Positions 16,454 through 26,384 of a stretch of DNA of 64,000 nt are shown piece after piece. Source of the stretch: an uncultured bacterium (GTDB lineage: Bacteria; Verrucomicrobiota; Kiritimatiellia; CAIKKV01); NCBI GenBank assembly GCA_938038445.1, contig CALHRZ010000028.1, positions 55,961 through 119,960 of the forward strand. The letters run 5' to 3'. The position numbers and the translations under genes were made by a program. How positions within the stretch are numbered: position 1 is the first letter of the stretch; each line of letters starts with the position of its first letter. The notes under the pieces were generated by a model. That model was not told where the DNA came from, made no database searches, and was given only the letters and a program-made list of their open reading frames with translations.

Positions 16454-18795
16454 AACGCCTCTGCGCTTGCGTTCAGCGCCATCTGACCGCCCATGCGCTT
16501 GGGGAACTTTCGCCCGGGCTCTCACGCATCATCCGTTTTCACCTCACCCGTTGCCCCACGTGCCGTCAAAAGGCGGAAACACTGCGGACAAACCTTGTCT
16601 TGCTTCAAAACAATCTGGGACAAATTCCTGCACCAACCCAATTGGATCCCAGCCAACGCCGCGCCGTCTTGGAAGCCGCCCGCTTCTCCGCCGCTCGTCC
16701 TCTCCTCTTTTCCGACCATGTTGCCCGCCTGCTTGACCGGTTTTCCTCGGCCATGATTTTCACCCCATCCCGGTATGCTCCATCCCTTGCATCGGTGGCT
16801 GTTATTCTTCTCACCGTTGTGCTTGGTTTTTCTCTGTTCCTTCCTTCGCTCTCCATGTCCCGCGGAAGAGTCAAAGTAACCGACACAATTCCAGAATGCT
16901 CTGCTCCCCACGAAGGAGACGCCCTGAAGTTAATGCCGATGGCGCCGGAAGACAGGGGGATTCGTCCACAAACACTTCAGAAGGAATCCCAGCCCCTATC
17001 GGGTCGTTCCTCCCACACGGATGCGGAAAAAGACGATAGGACATTCGCTCATCGGTACGCGAAAAGAGCCGCCGAACAACCTAAAACGTTCGCCGAAGAA
17101 GCAGGAGAAGCGGGAAACGGAACGGTTGGGTTGATGACTGCGGATAGCGTCGAGCAGATGGTTTTGGAACCTCCTCCGATGCGTCGTCCTTCGCCCCTTT
17201 CCCCCACTCCCTCCGTTTCCCCCCATGCCCATCGAAAGGATCTTTCGGGTGACCGTCTCCGCAAGACAGAGGTCTCCAGCCGAGAAAACACGGAAAAACT
17301 CGGCGCACCGGCTTCCGCCCTCACGCTTCCGTCCCAAGCGCCTCCCGCCGATGACGAATCCCGCGTTTCCCGAAGCCGTAAGGCGGCCCCAAGAGATCTC
17401 TCCAGCAGAAGGGAACCCCCTGCCGAGGAACAACCTGCCGCGCCTGTTTTCTTCAACCCCTTCGTCGAGACGGTTCGGCAACCTTTTTCAACCTTCTCCA
17501 TCGATGTGGATACGGCCTCCTACACACTCACCCGTCTCGCTCTCCGAAATGGGCAATGGCCACCCCCAGAAAGCGTCCGGGTCGAGGAGTTTGTCAACTT
17601 CTTCGACTATCACTACCCCGCCCCCCTCCGCGACGCCTTCGCCATCCACGCCGAATGCGGCCCTTCCCCTTTCGGCCCAGGACTCCGCCTCCTACGCATC
17701 GGAGTCCAAGCCCGACGCACCGGCCGCGAAGGAAACCGCCGCGCCCTTCTGACGATCCTCATCGATACCTCCGGATCCATGGCCACCCCCGAACGCCTCG
17801 GCCTCGTCACACACTCCCTCCGGCTCCTCCTCGACCAACTCCACCCCGCAGATCGGCTCGCCCTGCTCGCCTTCGATTCGAAGGCCCGCTTGATGTTGGA
17901 TTACACGCCCCTATCCGAAAAAAATAAAATCCTCCAAGTCGTCGAATCCCTCCAACCCTCCGGGTCCACCCACATGGAAGCCGGACTCCGCCTTGCCTTC
18001 TCTACCGCCCGCGCCGCATTCGATCCAGCGGCCTCCAACCGAATCCTTCTCTTTTCCGATGGGGCTGCCAACCTCGGGAGCACGACAGCGGACGAAATCC
18101 TCGCCCTCATCGCAGACTCCCGCCGACAGGGAATCTTCCTCTCCGTGTACGGCGTCGGACGCAGTGGCGTCCACGATCAATTGCTCGAACAACTGGCAAA
18201 CAAGGGCGATGGAAGCTACGCGTTCCTCGACTCGGTGGAAGAAGCCCGCCGCCTTTTCATCGATCAACTGGCCGCAACGCTCCATACCATCGCCGCCGAT
18301 GTCAAGATTCAGGTCGAATTCAACCCGGAAAGCGTCCGACTCTACCGCCAGCTGGGTTACGAAAACCGGCAACTCACCGCCGAACAGTTTCGGGACGATC
18401 ACGTGGACGCCGGGGAAGTCGGCGCCGGACAGTCCGTGACCGCCCTCTACGAACTCGACTTCCCGCCGGACGCACCGGCCGATGCACCCATCGGTACCGT
18501 CCGAATCCGCTACCGTGAAGTCGAGTCCAATCGCATCGTGGAATCCGTCGTTCCCCTCCCCTCTGCCTTGACCACAGATCGCGTGAACTCCCTCTCCCCT
18601 TCCACCCTTCTCGCCGCCTGCGCCGCGGAATTCGCCGAAATCCTTCGCGGCAGCCCTTTCGCATCCGATGGAAGTCTCGCCGAAGTGACCCGCCAGCTCC
18701 AGCCCGTTGCAGCCGCCTTTTCCCTCGACCCGCGAGTGTGGGAGCTGCTTGACCTCGTCGAACAAGCCCGTTCGCTTCAAAACCGTTCACCCTGA
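16450..18795 (+). CDS. Zinc-finger anti-sigma / VWA domain membrane protein (YfbK-like)
   Basis: A 781-residue protein. Residues 1-60 hold a ZAS-type motif, H31-x3-C35-x2-C38, typical of anti-sigma factors. One transmembrane helix lies at about 113-137 (VAVILLTVVLGFSLFLP). A low-complexity linker of about 200 residues follows. From about 335 comes the YfbK-type region: FSTFSIDVDTASYTL, FVNFFDYHYPAP, then a von Willebrand A domain with MIDAS residues ILIDTSGSM, GSTHMEAG and LLFSDGAANLG, and the C-terminal DUF3520-like part. The topology suggests a cytoplasmic sigma-binding end and an external metal-dependent adhesion domain, so it could couple an envelope signal to the ECF factor. It is 19 bases before the giant protein gene. 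Confidence 0.88.
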   Translation: MKRLCACVQRHLTAHALGELSPGLSRIIRFHLTRCPTCRQKAETLRTNLVLLQNNLGQIPAPTQLDPSQRRAVLEAARFSAARPLLFSDHVARLLDRFSSAMIFTPSRYAPSLASVAVILLTVVLGFSLFLPSLSMSRGRVKVTDTIPECSAPHEGDALKLMPMAPEDRGIRPQTLQKESQPLSGRSSHTDAEKDDRTFAHRYAKRAAEQPKTFAEEAGEAGNGTVGLMTADSVEQMVLEPPPMRRPSPLSPTPSVSPHAHRKDLSGDRLRKTEVSSRENTEKLGAPASALTLPSQAPPADDESRVSRSRKAAPRDLSSRREPPAEEQPAAPVFFNPFVETVRQPFSTFSIDVDTASYTLTRLALRNGQWPPPESVRVEEFVNFFDYHYPAPLRDAFAIHAECGPSPFGPGLRLLRIGVQARRTGREGNRRALLTILIDTSGSMATPERLGLVTHSLRLLLDQLHPADRLALLAFDSKARLMLDYTPLSEKNKILQVVESLQPSGSTHMEAGLRLAFSTARAAFDPAASNRILLFSDGAANLGSTTADEILALIADSRRQGIFLSVYGVGRSGVHDQLLEQLANKGDGSYAFLDSVEEARRLFIDQLAATLHTIAADVKIQVEFNPESVRLYRQLGYENRQLTAEQFRDDHVDAGEVGAGQSVTALYELDFPPDAPADAPIGTVRIRYREVESNRIVESVVPLPSALTTDRVNSLSPSTLLAACAAEFAEILRGSPFASDGSLAEVTRQLQPVAAAFSLDPRVWELLDLVEQARSLQNRSP

Positions 18796-18814
18796 TGTGC
18801 AACCGGAGTCCTCT

Positions 18815-21800
18815 ATGAAACGCCTCCTCCTCTCCGCAACGCTTGCCTCGATCCTCCCCTTCCCCGCGTTCCCCGCCCCGCTTTCCCTGCCCAATGAAGT
18901 CGCAACGACTATCTTGCTCGACGGCGACAACGTGCGGATCGAAGTTCGTTGCCCCTATGTTCCCTCTGCGGAACCTTCCCTCCTGCCGCTTGTTTCCGGT
19001 CCGGTCGCACTCCAATCCGCGAGTCGCCCCCCTTCCACTACCCTTTTCGCCCGGGATGAAACGATCCTCCTGTACGATTCCGGCCGGCGCACGTGGCTCG
19101 GAAAGCCGTCCCCTTCCTCGATTCATCTCCAACTCGTCGCCCGAGGAAGTCCGGCCGGAACCCCCGCAGACAACGATGCCGGTTTTCGCACCCTCCGCTT
19201 CTCTCTTCTCCCCGCACTGATTCACCGTTTGACGGTCCAGGGCGACCGTCCCGATGTCGAAATCACGTTGGGCTCCGGAGTCCAGGCAAGCCGTGAACGG
19301 GACCTCGAAGGCCGACCCATTGTAAAAGCCTTCCTGCCCGTAGGTCCCGACGGCCGCTGCCCTGTCGAGATCCGTTGGAAAGACCGTCCCCGAAAGACAG
19401 AGGGAGAACTGGTCGCCTCCTGCGAGGCCCATGTCATCGCTTCCACCACCGTCGGCGCTCTTCGGCTCGATCACCTCTTCATCTGGCGTGTGGCCCAGGG
19501 AACGATCCAACAACTTGCAATCCGAGTCCCCGACGGCGTCCCCATCACCGAAGTGGCCGGTCCTGAAATCCAAGATTGGCACCTCGAGACCCGCCCCGAT
19601 GGGGAACACGTTCTCCGCCTCACCCTTCGACGGCCCTGGGAAGGGGCTTACCGACTCCAAGTCCGCGCCGAACGACCTCTCCCCCAACTTCCTTGTTCCT
19701 TCGAACTCCCGGTGCTTCAGCCCCTGGGCGTGCTCCGCACCAGCGGTTTCCTCCTCGTCGGTGCCGAAACCGCTGTCAAACTCTCCCTGCGCAAAACAGC
19801 GGGCCTCACCCAGATGGATTTATACGCCTTCCCCACCGTAGAACTCGATTCGTCTTCCCCACCGCGGCCCAAACCAAACCGGTACACCACCGCCTGGCAG
19901 TACGCCAATCTGCCGTACCTCCTTGTGCTCGATGCCGAGGATATCGTCCCCGAATACGGAAGCGAAGACCGCCTCGTGTTGACCGTCGGAGATTCCGACC
20001 TCTCCCTCGCCGTCTCATCGGAACTCGAAGTGCGCGAGGCCCCCTTGCGGGAAGCAACAATCCGAACCGATCCCGCCTGGTCCGTCGCTTCGATTGTCGG
20101 CAATGCGATTGCCGATTACGATGTGCGGGACCAAGACGGCGTTCGCCTCATCCACCTCTATTTCAAAACGCCTCTCCTGGGCCGAACCCTTCTCCAACTT
20201 CGGCTGGAACGATCGCTCCCCCTCGACGCCGCCACCTTCCTCCTCCCGCCTTTTGTCATCGCAGGCGCCAAAGAACAACGAGGCTACCTGGTCGCCGCAG
20301 CCGAAAAGGGACTTCAACTGTCCGCCGTCCGGACCAAAGGACTGCGGGAGGCGCAAATCGGCGCCGTCCCAGTCCGGGTGCCCGACGCCCAGCTCGCCTG
20401 GCGTATCCGGGAAGCCGCCTGGTCCGCCGAACTCGGCGTCGTGCGAACCCGCTCCGTTCTTCACTCAGAAATCTTTACGCTTGGCTCGATGGGAGAGGGT
20501 GTCCTTTATGAAAGCGCTACCTTCACGTTTTTTATCAGCGGCGCCCCTGTCCGTACTCTGCGCGTCCGAATCCCTTCCAATCGTCGAAACGTGGAATTCA
20601 GCGGACGCTCGATCCGAAGCTGGTCTCGCGAAGGCGACCTTTGGACCATCGTGCTCCAAGAACGCGTGCTGGGCTCCTACTCTTTGCTCGCAACGTTTGA
20701 CCAACCCCTCGATTACGAATCGGGCGATTTCCGGGCCGGCGGTTTGACGGCCGCCGACTCCGAAAATGAAGTGGGCTACCTCGTGCTGGCAGGCGAAGCC
20801 CACCTGGTTGTGGCGCCCAAGGACCTCCCGCCCACCTATATCCCCCTGGACCACGAGGAGATCCCTCCCGCCTACAGCCTCTTGATCCAAAACCCTGTCG
20901 CCGCCGCCTATAAACATCTCGGCCCCGGCAGCGAAGTGGCATTTGCCTTCACCCGATTCCGAACCGAACGGCTTCTCGATCAAGTGGTGGACCACCTCGC
21001 GATCGAAACGCGCCTCAGCCGCAATGGCGAGGCTCTCACCCGTCTGACAGCCTTCGTCAAAAACGCCTCGCAGCAGTATCTTCCCTTCCAACTCCCTTCC
21101 GGCGTCACACTCTGGACTGTCAAAACGGCTCCCGAAAACCAGACCCTCCGTGAAGTGGCTCCCCTCCGAGGCCAGAACGCAATCCTTGTTCCGCTCGAAC
21201 GGCTGCGGGATCCTAACACCCCTCTTCAAGTGGAAATCACCTGCGCTTCCACATCCGCTCCCCTCGGCCGTTTCGGCGCAACACTCGCGTTTTCTGCGCC
21301 TACGTTTCCCACAACTCCCACCGTTTACACGCGCTGGACCATTTCCGCTCCGGACCACGCATGGCGTTTGCGGTGGGTCGGGGGTTCCATGACTCCCCAG
21401 GCCGCGGTCGAAACCGGCTTCTGGCAGGTCCTAACCAACGTGGCTTCCCTTTGGGCCGCCGCCACAATCGGTCTCCCGCTTGTCGCCATCCCCGCCGCAT
21501 CGCTTCTCGCCGGCCTCGCCCTCTTTCTGTTCGCCGCCGCCCGTCGCCGCGGACTCGGCTCCGCCCTTATTCTGGCTCTCCTCCTGCTATTCCTCGGCTT
21601 TTTGGCCGGCTCCGTAGCGACGGCCCTTTGGAAAACAGACCCCACTCCCTATCTGGCCCGGGTCGCCATCTCAGCCGGACAAACCGAAACCTCGGCCAGC
21701 CGAATCCTCGTCGCTTCCGAAGACGAACCTCTTCACGCACTCTGCCGCGTCACTCCCGTATGGTCGGGCGCGGTCGGACCTTCCTGGACCCTCGGCGCAT

Positions 21801-22078
21801 GGCCGATTGCCGCCTTCCTGCTTTTCCTCCTTGCCCGATGGATTCGGAAAGGTTCATCCTTCCTTGCCCTTCTCGGATTCCTGGCGTTGTCGCTCGCGCT
21901 GGCCGATTGGACGCTCGGCCGCGGAATACTCACCGTCCTGGCCGCCGCCGGTTTTCCCCTTTGGCTCGTTCTCCGAATTCTCTCCGCCGCATGGAACGCC
22001 GGCGAACTTCGCCGTCGTTCGGAGGAAACTCCGCCGTCCGTTCCCCCCTCGATCGAACCCCCCCAAGGCCAGACGCAC
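18815..22078 (+). repeat. First half-unit of the giant protein (about 1088 codons)
   Basis: Contains motif glycines 311, 490 and 654 (spacing 179 and 164) and ends with the cluster of membrane helices. It corresponds to the second unit by motif order and spacing. Similarity is at the level of divergent protein, not DNA. Confidence 0.6.
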
Positions 22079-25000
22079 GGCGCCGGCCCGGCGCTCCTTC
22101 TTCTCGTCCTCCTTTTCACAACGGCCTCTGAGTCTGCCCGCGCCGAAACGCTACCCCCTCCTGCGCCCCCGCCGATCCGGCTTGAAGAAATGCGCATGGA
22201 AATCTCCGCGCCTCCTTTGAGCCGCCACGCCGATCCCGCTGTTCCCATTCTGGCGCACTTCCGCCTTTATGCTGAACAGCCGGGCCGCCTGTTCATCCTC
22301 GGGTTGGATTCCAACACCGTCCTCTCCTTCTTCCAAAGCGACTCGCCCCGGCTCCGCCCCCTCCGCCAAACCGATGCGCTGGAAATTGAAGTGGACCGCC
22401 CCGGATCTTACCGTTTCCACCTCTCCTTTTTTGTGTCCGCCGCCTTTGCCGGCCCGGCGGCGGACGATTGGCGCCTCGCCTTCCGCTGCGCCAAAGCATT
22501 GGATTCCGAAATTCAAGTCCGTGTCCCTCAACGTCAGATCGAATTCCATTCGATCGAAGGCGCTGCACACCAAACCCTTCGAGAAACCGATGCCGAAACC
22601 AGCCTCATCTTCCGGCCATCCCTTGCCGATCAAACGACCCTTGGCTGGAAAACACGCGCCCGGCGCACGGAACTGGAAGAAGCAGCCTTCTCGGCCGAAA
22701 TTTTGACCACAGCGATCTTTGAACCCGGCGTCGCCGAACTAACCGCTCGAACGCTTCTCCAAATTACCCGTGGACAACTTGCAACGCTTTCCTTTGATAT
22801 CCCCGCCGGATTCAGTGTCACCGCAGTCTCTGCCTCCGGACTCGATACCTGGCGGTTCGATTCCGATTCCCGCCGCCTCGAACTCCTTTTCGCGAAACCC
22901 CTCGCCGGGGCGGCCACGTTTGAAATCCTGCTCCAAATTCCCCAGGATGGGCTGCCCTACGAAACCACCCTCGCGCCGCTCACGGTCGTCGGAGCCGAAC
23001 GCCAGCGGGGAGCTCTCGCCCTCGCCGTACCGGATTCCATTCAATTTTCCATTCTCAACACCGATCACCTTAGCCCGCTTGCGATTGAAGATTTTCCCGG
23101 TCCCAAACCGGCAGGAACAGGAACTCCCCGTTCGCTCAAACGGGCCTACCGCTACCACCAGCCCCCCGCCGCTATGACGGTGCGCGTAGAGGCTGTCCTT
23201 CCCGAAATCCGCGTCGAAGAAAAATCCACCCTCTCCATCTCCGATGACCGGACTGTCCTCTCCGCCCAATTCGAACTGCACATCGCGCGCGCCGGTGCGT
23301 TTGCCGTCACCCTCCTCGCTCCGGAAGGGTATGAGATCGAATCGCTTTCCGGGACGGATGTCTCGCACTGGGAAGACGTGTGGGACGGAACCAATCGAAT
23401 GGCGATCGTCCGTTTCCAAAAACAAGCGATCGGTGACCGCCGACTTCAAGGCGTGTTTAGCCGAACCGCCCGGGGGCTTGAGTCGGCCCTCCGGCTACCC
23501 CGCATCACGGTTCGCGAAGCCGTAAAGCATACCGGAACGCGGATTGTCTCCGCAGAACGAGGGGTCCGACTCTCCACCGAATCCCGAGATGGCGCTCTTG
23601 AAATCAACCCCCGAGAAGTGGGTGTGTTGGACCCCCGTGCGCTGGCTTTCTCGATTCTCAGACCCCATTGGTCGGTCACACTCAACGTCGAAACGCTCGC
23701 CCCCCTCCTCAAACCGGAAATGCTCCATACCGTTTATCTCGCAGAGGGCACGATGCAGGAAACAGTCTGGATCCGTTACGCGATCGAAAATGCCGGCTCC
23801 AAGACTTTCCGCATCCGGGCCCCCAAGCCGGGAATAGCCCTCTCCGTCTCCGGACGGGGCGTCGCCAAGGTCTTCGAGGCCGATCCCGCCGCCGGCATCT
23901 GGCAAATTGAACTCGTCAACAAGGCCGAACAGCGCCTCCTCCTCCGCCTCGCTTGCCAGCGCCCCTTCGATCCCGCGCAGGGACGCCTCACGATCGAACC
24001 CTTCCGCCCGCTCGATGCGGAAAACCCCAAGGGGTGGTTGACGATCTCCGCCTCCGAGCGCCTGCAAATCCGTCCCGCAGGCGACGAGGTTGGATTAAAC
24101 CCCGAAGATTCGCGCGCCATTCCCACAGACTTCGGAGCCGGCGATCGTTCCGACGCCATCCTGACCTACCGCGCTGTCATCGCCGATTACCGCCTTACAC
24201 TGGATATCCTCCGGCACGGTTCGGCGGAAACTCTTCCCGCCCGCGTACGGGAAGTCCGCTTGGAGTCCGCCGTGGGCGAACAAAACCGTCTGCTCACCAC
24301 GGCTTCCCTCGCAATCGAGGTCGGTGACCGACGCTTCCTCACGATGACCCTCCCCGGCGCGACGGATCGTCTCTGGTCCGTATTCGTCAATGGTAAAGTA
24401 AGCCGTCCTTCGCGAGAGGGACGCGCCTATCGGATTCCGCTCGAACGCGCGCCGGAGGGAGAAGCCACAACCGTCCACGTGCTCTACTCAAGCGAAAACC
24501 CCGCAGGTATTGAGAGAAAGATCCCCGCCCCGGCGTTTGATCTTCCCCTCCATAACGTCACCTGGGTCCTGTACATGAGATCCGATCGTCTGTATTGGGG
24601 CGTCGGCGGCGATTTCACGCCCCGGCAACAGGATCGGTCGGTTCTGCCCTACAATCTGAGTCGCTACCGTCAGGCCAGCCTTCAGCAATATGAAGAGTCC
24701 TTGCAAAAAGCGAAGGTGGTGCTGGCGCGGGGGGAGGAGTTCCAACAAAAAGGAGCCCAACGCGATGCACGGCAAGCGCTCGAAGAGGCTGTCGTTCTGA
24801 CCCAAGGAAAAGCGGATTATAACGAAGATGCCCGAATTCAGTATCTGAACCTGGTCCGGCAGCAGGCGCTGGTGGGACTGGCACAGCGTCGCGCGGAGTT
24901 TGAACGTGAGAAGTCGGCCACAACAGAAACCGCTTCCCAGGCGGCTGTCCCTTCCGGTTTCAACGCGGGCAATTTTACCCCCGATTTCGTCCGAAAACTT

Positions 25001-25354
25001 GAACAAAGTCTGCCCGGTGAGGAAACCGCTGCTCTCCAGGCGTTGGCAGAGAAAATCATCAGCCAGCAGCAGGCGGCAATGCCTTTGGCCCCGGCTATCC
25101 GCATTGCCCTGCCCGAGGAGGGTGTCCGCCTTGTCGCCGCAAGACCCATGGCAATTCAACCAAACGCCTCGTTGGTTCTATCCCTCCGATCGATCCCGAA
25201 AACACCCGCCCGTCGCGCCGCCGCCGGCGCCGGGTTCACGGTTGTTCTTCTGACCGCCTTTGTTCTCCTCCGGCGCATCCTCCCAAACTCCGTCCCCCCC
25301 GCCCAGGGAGAGACCACTTCCACGGCATTAAAATTCAACCCCCCCTCCTCTTAA
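18815..25354 (+). CDS. Giant membrane protein of two similar halves, unknown function
   Basis: A 2179-residue protein. It begins with a signal peptide (MKRLLLSATLASILPFPAFP) and has an ATG with GGAG six bases upstream. Long beta-strand-rich stretches dominate. Hydrophobic helices cluster at about 875-940 and 990-1060. A second signal-like segment (ALLLLVLLFTTASESARAE) lies near 1092-1110, and one final helix at about 2137-2157 precedes a short tail. Six copies of a motif (Pro, about ten residues, Gly-x-Leu/Ile, then often Ala-Glu-x-x-Val/Leu-x-Leu) centre on Gly 311, 490, 654, 1399, 1574 and 1740. The first and second trios are offset by about 1086 residues, half the protein. Residues 1950-2030 look helical/TPR-like. 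It follows the ECF and VWA genes and is probably co-transcribed; I do not recognise a named family. An envelope-spanning scaffold is an inference. Confidence 0.85.
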   Translation: MKRLLLSATLASILPFPAFPAPLSLPNEVATTILLDGDNVRIEVRCPYVPSAEPSLLPLVSGPVALQSASRPPSTTLFARDETILLYDSGRRTWLGKPSPSSIHLQLVARGSPAGTPADNDAGFRTLRFSLLPALIHRLTVQGDRPDVEITLGSGVQASRERDLEGRPIVKAFLPVGPDGRCPVEIRWKDRPRKTEGELVASCEAHVIASTTVGALRLDHLFIWRVAQGTIQQLAIRVPDGVPITEVAGPEIQDWHLETRPDGEHVLRLTLRRPWEGAYRLQVRAERPLPQLPCSFELPVLQPLGVLRTSGFLLVGAETAVKLSLRKTAGLTQMDLYAFPTVELDSSSPPRPKPNRYTTAWQYANLPYLLVLDAEDIVPEYGSEDRLVLTVGDSDLSLAVSSELEVREAPLREATIRTDPAWSVASIVGNAIADYDVRDQDGVRLIHLYFKTPLLGRTLLQLRLERSLPLDAATFLLPPFVIAGAKEQRGYLVAAAEKGLQLSAVRTKGLREAQIGAVPVRVPDAQLAWRIREAAWSAELGVVRTRSVLHSEIFTLGSMGEGVLYESATFTFFISGAPVRTLRVRIPSNRRNVEFSGRSIRSWSREGDLWTIVLQERVLGSYSLLATFDQPLDYESGDFRAGGLTAADSENEVGYLVLAGEAHLVVAPKDLPPTYIPLDHEEIPPAYSLLIQNPVAAAYKHLGPGSEVAFAFTRFRTERLLDQVVDHLAIETRLSRNGEALTRLTAFVKNASQQYLPFQLPSGVTLWTVKTAPENQTLREVAPLRGQNAILVPLERLRDPNTPLQVEITCASTSAPLGRFGATLAFSAPTFPTTPTVYTRWTISAPDHAWRLRWVGGSMTPQAAVETGFWQVLTNVASLWAAATIGLPLVAIPAASLLAGLALFLFAAARRRGLGSALILALLLLFLGFLAGSVATALWKTDPTPYLARVAISAGQTETSASRILVASEDEPLHALCRVTPVWSGAVGPSWTLGAWPIAAFLLFLLARWIRKGSSFLALLGFLALSLALADWTLGRGILTVLAAAGFPLWLVLRILSAAWNAGELRRRSEETPPSVPPSIEPPQGQTHGAGPALLLLVLLFTTASESARAETLPPPAPPPIRLEEMRMEISAPPLSRHADPAVPILAHFRLYAEQPGRLFILGLDSNTVLSFFQSDSPRLRPLRQTDALEIEVDRPGSYRFHLSFFVSAAFAGPAADDWRLAFRCAKALDSEIQVRVPQRQIEFHSIEGAAHQTLRETDAETSLIFRPSLADQTTLGWKTRARRTELEEAAFSAEILTTAIFEPGVAELTARTLLQITRGQLATLSFDIPAGFSVTAVSASGLDTWRFDSDSRRLELLFAKPLAGAATFEILLQIPQDGLPYETTLAPLTVVGAERQRGALALAVPDSIQFSILNTDHLSPLAIEDFPGPKPAGTGTPRSLKRAYRYHQPPAAMTVRVEAVLPEIRVEEKSTLSISDDRTVLSAQFELHIARAGAFAVTLLAPEGYEIESLSGTDVSHWEDVWDGTNRMAIVRFQKQAIGDRRLQGVFSRTARGLESALRLPRITVREAVKHTGTRIVSAERGVRLSTESRDGALEINPREVGVLDPRALAFSILRPHWSVTLNVETLAPLLKPEMLHTVYLAEGTMQETVWIRYAIENAGSKTFRIRAPKPGIALSVSGRGVAKVFEADPAAGIWQIELVNKAEQRLLLRLACQRPFDPAQGRLTIEPFRPLDAENPKGWLTISASERLQIRPAGDEVGLNPEDSRAIPTDFGAGDRSDAILTYRAVIADYRLTLDILRHGSAETLPARVREVRLESAVGEQNRLLTTASLAIEVGDRRFLTMTLPGATDRLWSVFVNGKVSRPSREGRAYRIPLERAPEGEATTVHVLYSSENPAGIERKIPAPAFDLPLHNVTWVLYMRSDRLYWGVGGDFTPRQQDRSVLPYNLSRYRQASLQQYEESLQKAKVVLARGEEFQQKGAQRDARQALEEAVVLTQGKADYNEDARIQYLNLVRQQALVGLAQRRAEFEREKSATTETASQAAVPSGFNAGNFTPDFVRKLEQSLPGEETAALQALAEKIISQQQAAMPLAPAIRIALPEEGVRLVAARPMAIQPNASLVLSLRSIPKTPARRAAAGAGFTVVLLTAFVLLRRILPNSVPPAQGETTSTALKFNPPSS
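22079..25354 (+). repeat. Second half-unit of the giant protein (about 1091 codons)
   Basis: Opens with a signal-peptide-like segment and contains motif glycines 1399, 1574 and 1740 (spacing 175 and 166). It ends in a helical region and one membrane helix. The pattern suggests duplication of a complete exported-protein gene followed by fusion. Confidence 0.6.
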
Positions 25355-25451
25355 TCCGCCCCCCGCAAAACAAACCTTCTGCCTCCCCTTTCTAAAGCAT
25401 GTGGGCAACGGCGTTTGTCAATGGGAACTCCCTTCAAATGTCCCTTTCGCC

Positions 25452-25480
25452 TTGCAACATTACCCCTTCTTCAGTAGCAT
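25452..25480 (+). promoter_or_regulatory. Predicted promoter for the sugar isomerase gene
   Basis: TTGCAA (-35) and TAGCAT (-10) are separated by 17 bases, 28 bases before the ATG at 25509. The 154-base gap after the giant gene shows no obvious terminator. Confidence 0.45.
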
Positions 25481-25508
25481 TCCACATTGCCCTTTGAAAG
25501 GACCGCAG

Positions 25509-26381
25509 ATGCAAATCGGTGTCAGCTCCTACAGCTTCAGCCGCCTTGTACGTTCAGGAGCCATTTCCCAACTCGACGTGCCTTCAAAAGCCCGGGAACT
25601 GGGGTTCGATGTCTTGGAATTCTCCACCTTCCAACTGCCTCCCGGCGAAACGCCTCTCACGTTCGCCCCCAAGATCCGAGAGGCCGCCGACCAAGCAGGA
25701 CTCGCCATTGCCGGTTACACAATCGGCGCCGATTTCCTTCGAGGCTCGGGCGGCGACTGGAAAGCAGAGGCGAAACGCCTCGAAGACGAAGTGCGCGTCG
25801 CGCAAATTCTGGGATGCCCCGTCATGCGCCACGACGCCACCTCGGGTTTCCCCCCCGACCGAAAAGGCGCCCGGAGTTTTACCGATGCCCTTCCCATCCT
25901 CATCCAGGGATGTCGGGCCGTTACGGAGTTTGCAGCCGATCGGGGAATTCGCACCACCGTGGAAAACCATGGCTTTTTCTGCCAGGACAGCGAGCGCGTC
26001 GAACGTTTGATCTGCGGGGTCAACCATCCGAATTTCGGTGCGTTGATTGATATCGGTAATTTTCTGTGCGCAGACGAAAGTCCCGATACGGCCGTGGGCC
26101 GCCTGGCGCCCTATGCCTACCACGTCCATGCCAAGGATTTCCACGTGAAAGACGGCACCACCCCCGATCCCGGCGAAGGATGGTTCCAATCGCGCGCCGG
26201 TCGGTATCTCCGCGGAGCCATCATCGGCCACGGCGACGTCCCGGTCGGGGTTTGTCTCCGAATTCTGAAAAAAGCCGGTTACAACGGCGTGGTTTCAATT
26301 GAATTCGAGGGGATGGAAGACCCCAACCTCGGCCTTCGGGTGGGGTTGGCCAATCTCCGTCGTTTCGTTTCGACTCTCTGA
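25509..26381 (+). CDS. Sugar phosphate isomerase/epimerase (xylose isomerase-like TIM barrel)
   Basis: A 290-residue AP-endonuclease-2-type TIM barrel. The usual metal ligands are visible: Glu in RTTVENHGFF, Asp in GALIDIGNF, His in YHVHAKDFH, and Glu near the end in VVSIEFEGMEDPN. Such enzymes interconvert keto and epimeric sugars or inositols; the substrate cannot be told. The start ATG has AAAGGA upstream. It converges with the GH20 gene, only three bases separating the stops, and probably belongs functionally to the sugar cluster on the opposite strand. Confidence 0.87.
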   Translation: MQIGVSSYSFSRLVRSGAISQLDVPSKARELGFDVLEFSTFQLPPGETPLTFAPKIREAADQAGLAIAGYTIGADFLRGSGGDWKAEAKRLEDEVRVAQILGCPVMRHDATSGFPPDRKGARSFTDALPILIQGCRAVTEFAADRGIRTTVENHGFFCQDSERVERLICGVNHPNFGALIDIGNFLCADESPDTAVGRLAPYAYHVHAKDFHVKDGTTPDPGEGWFQSRAGRYLRGAIIGHGDVPVGVCLRILKKAGYNGVVSIEFEGMEDPNLGLRVGLANLRRFVSTL

Positions 26382-26384
26382 TCG

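Noticed and set aside
18374..19687. 437-residue minus-strand open frame across the VWA and giant genes
   Set aside because: It spans two well-supported genes on the other strand and shows low-complexity Gly/Arg/Glu sequence.
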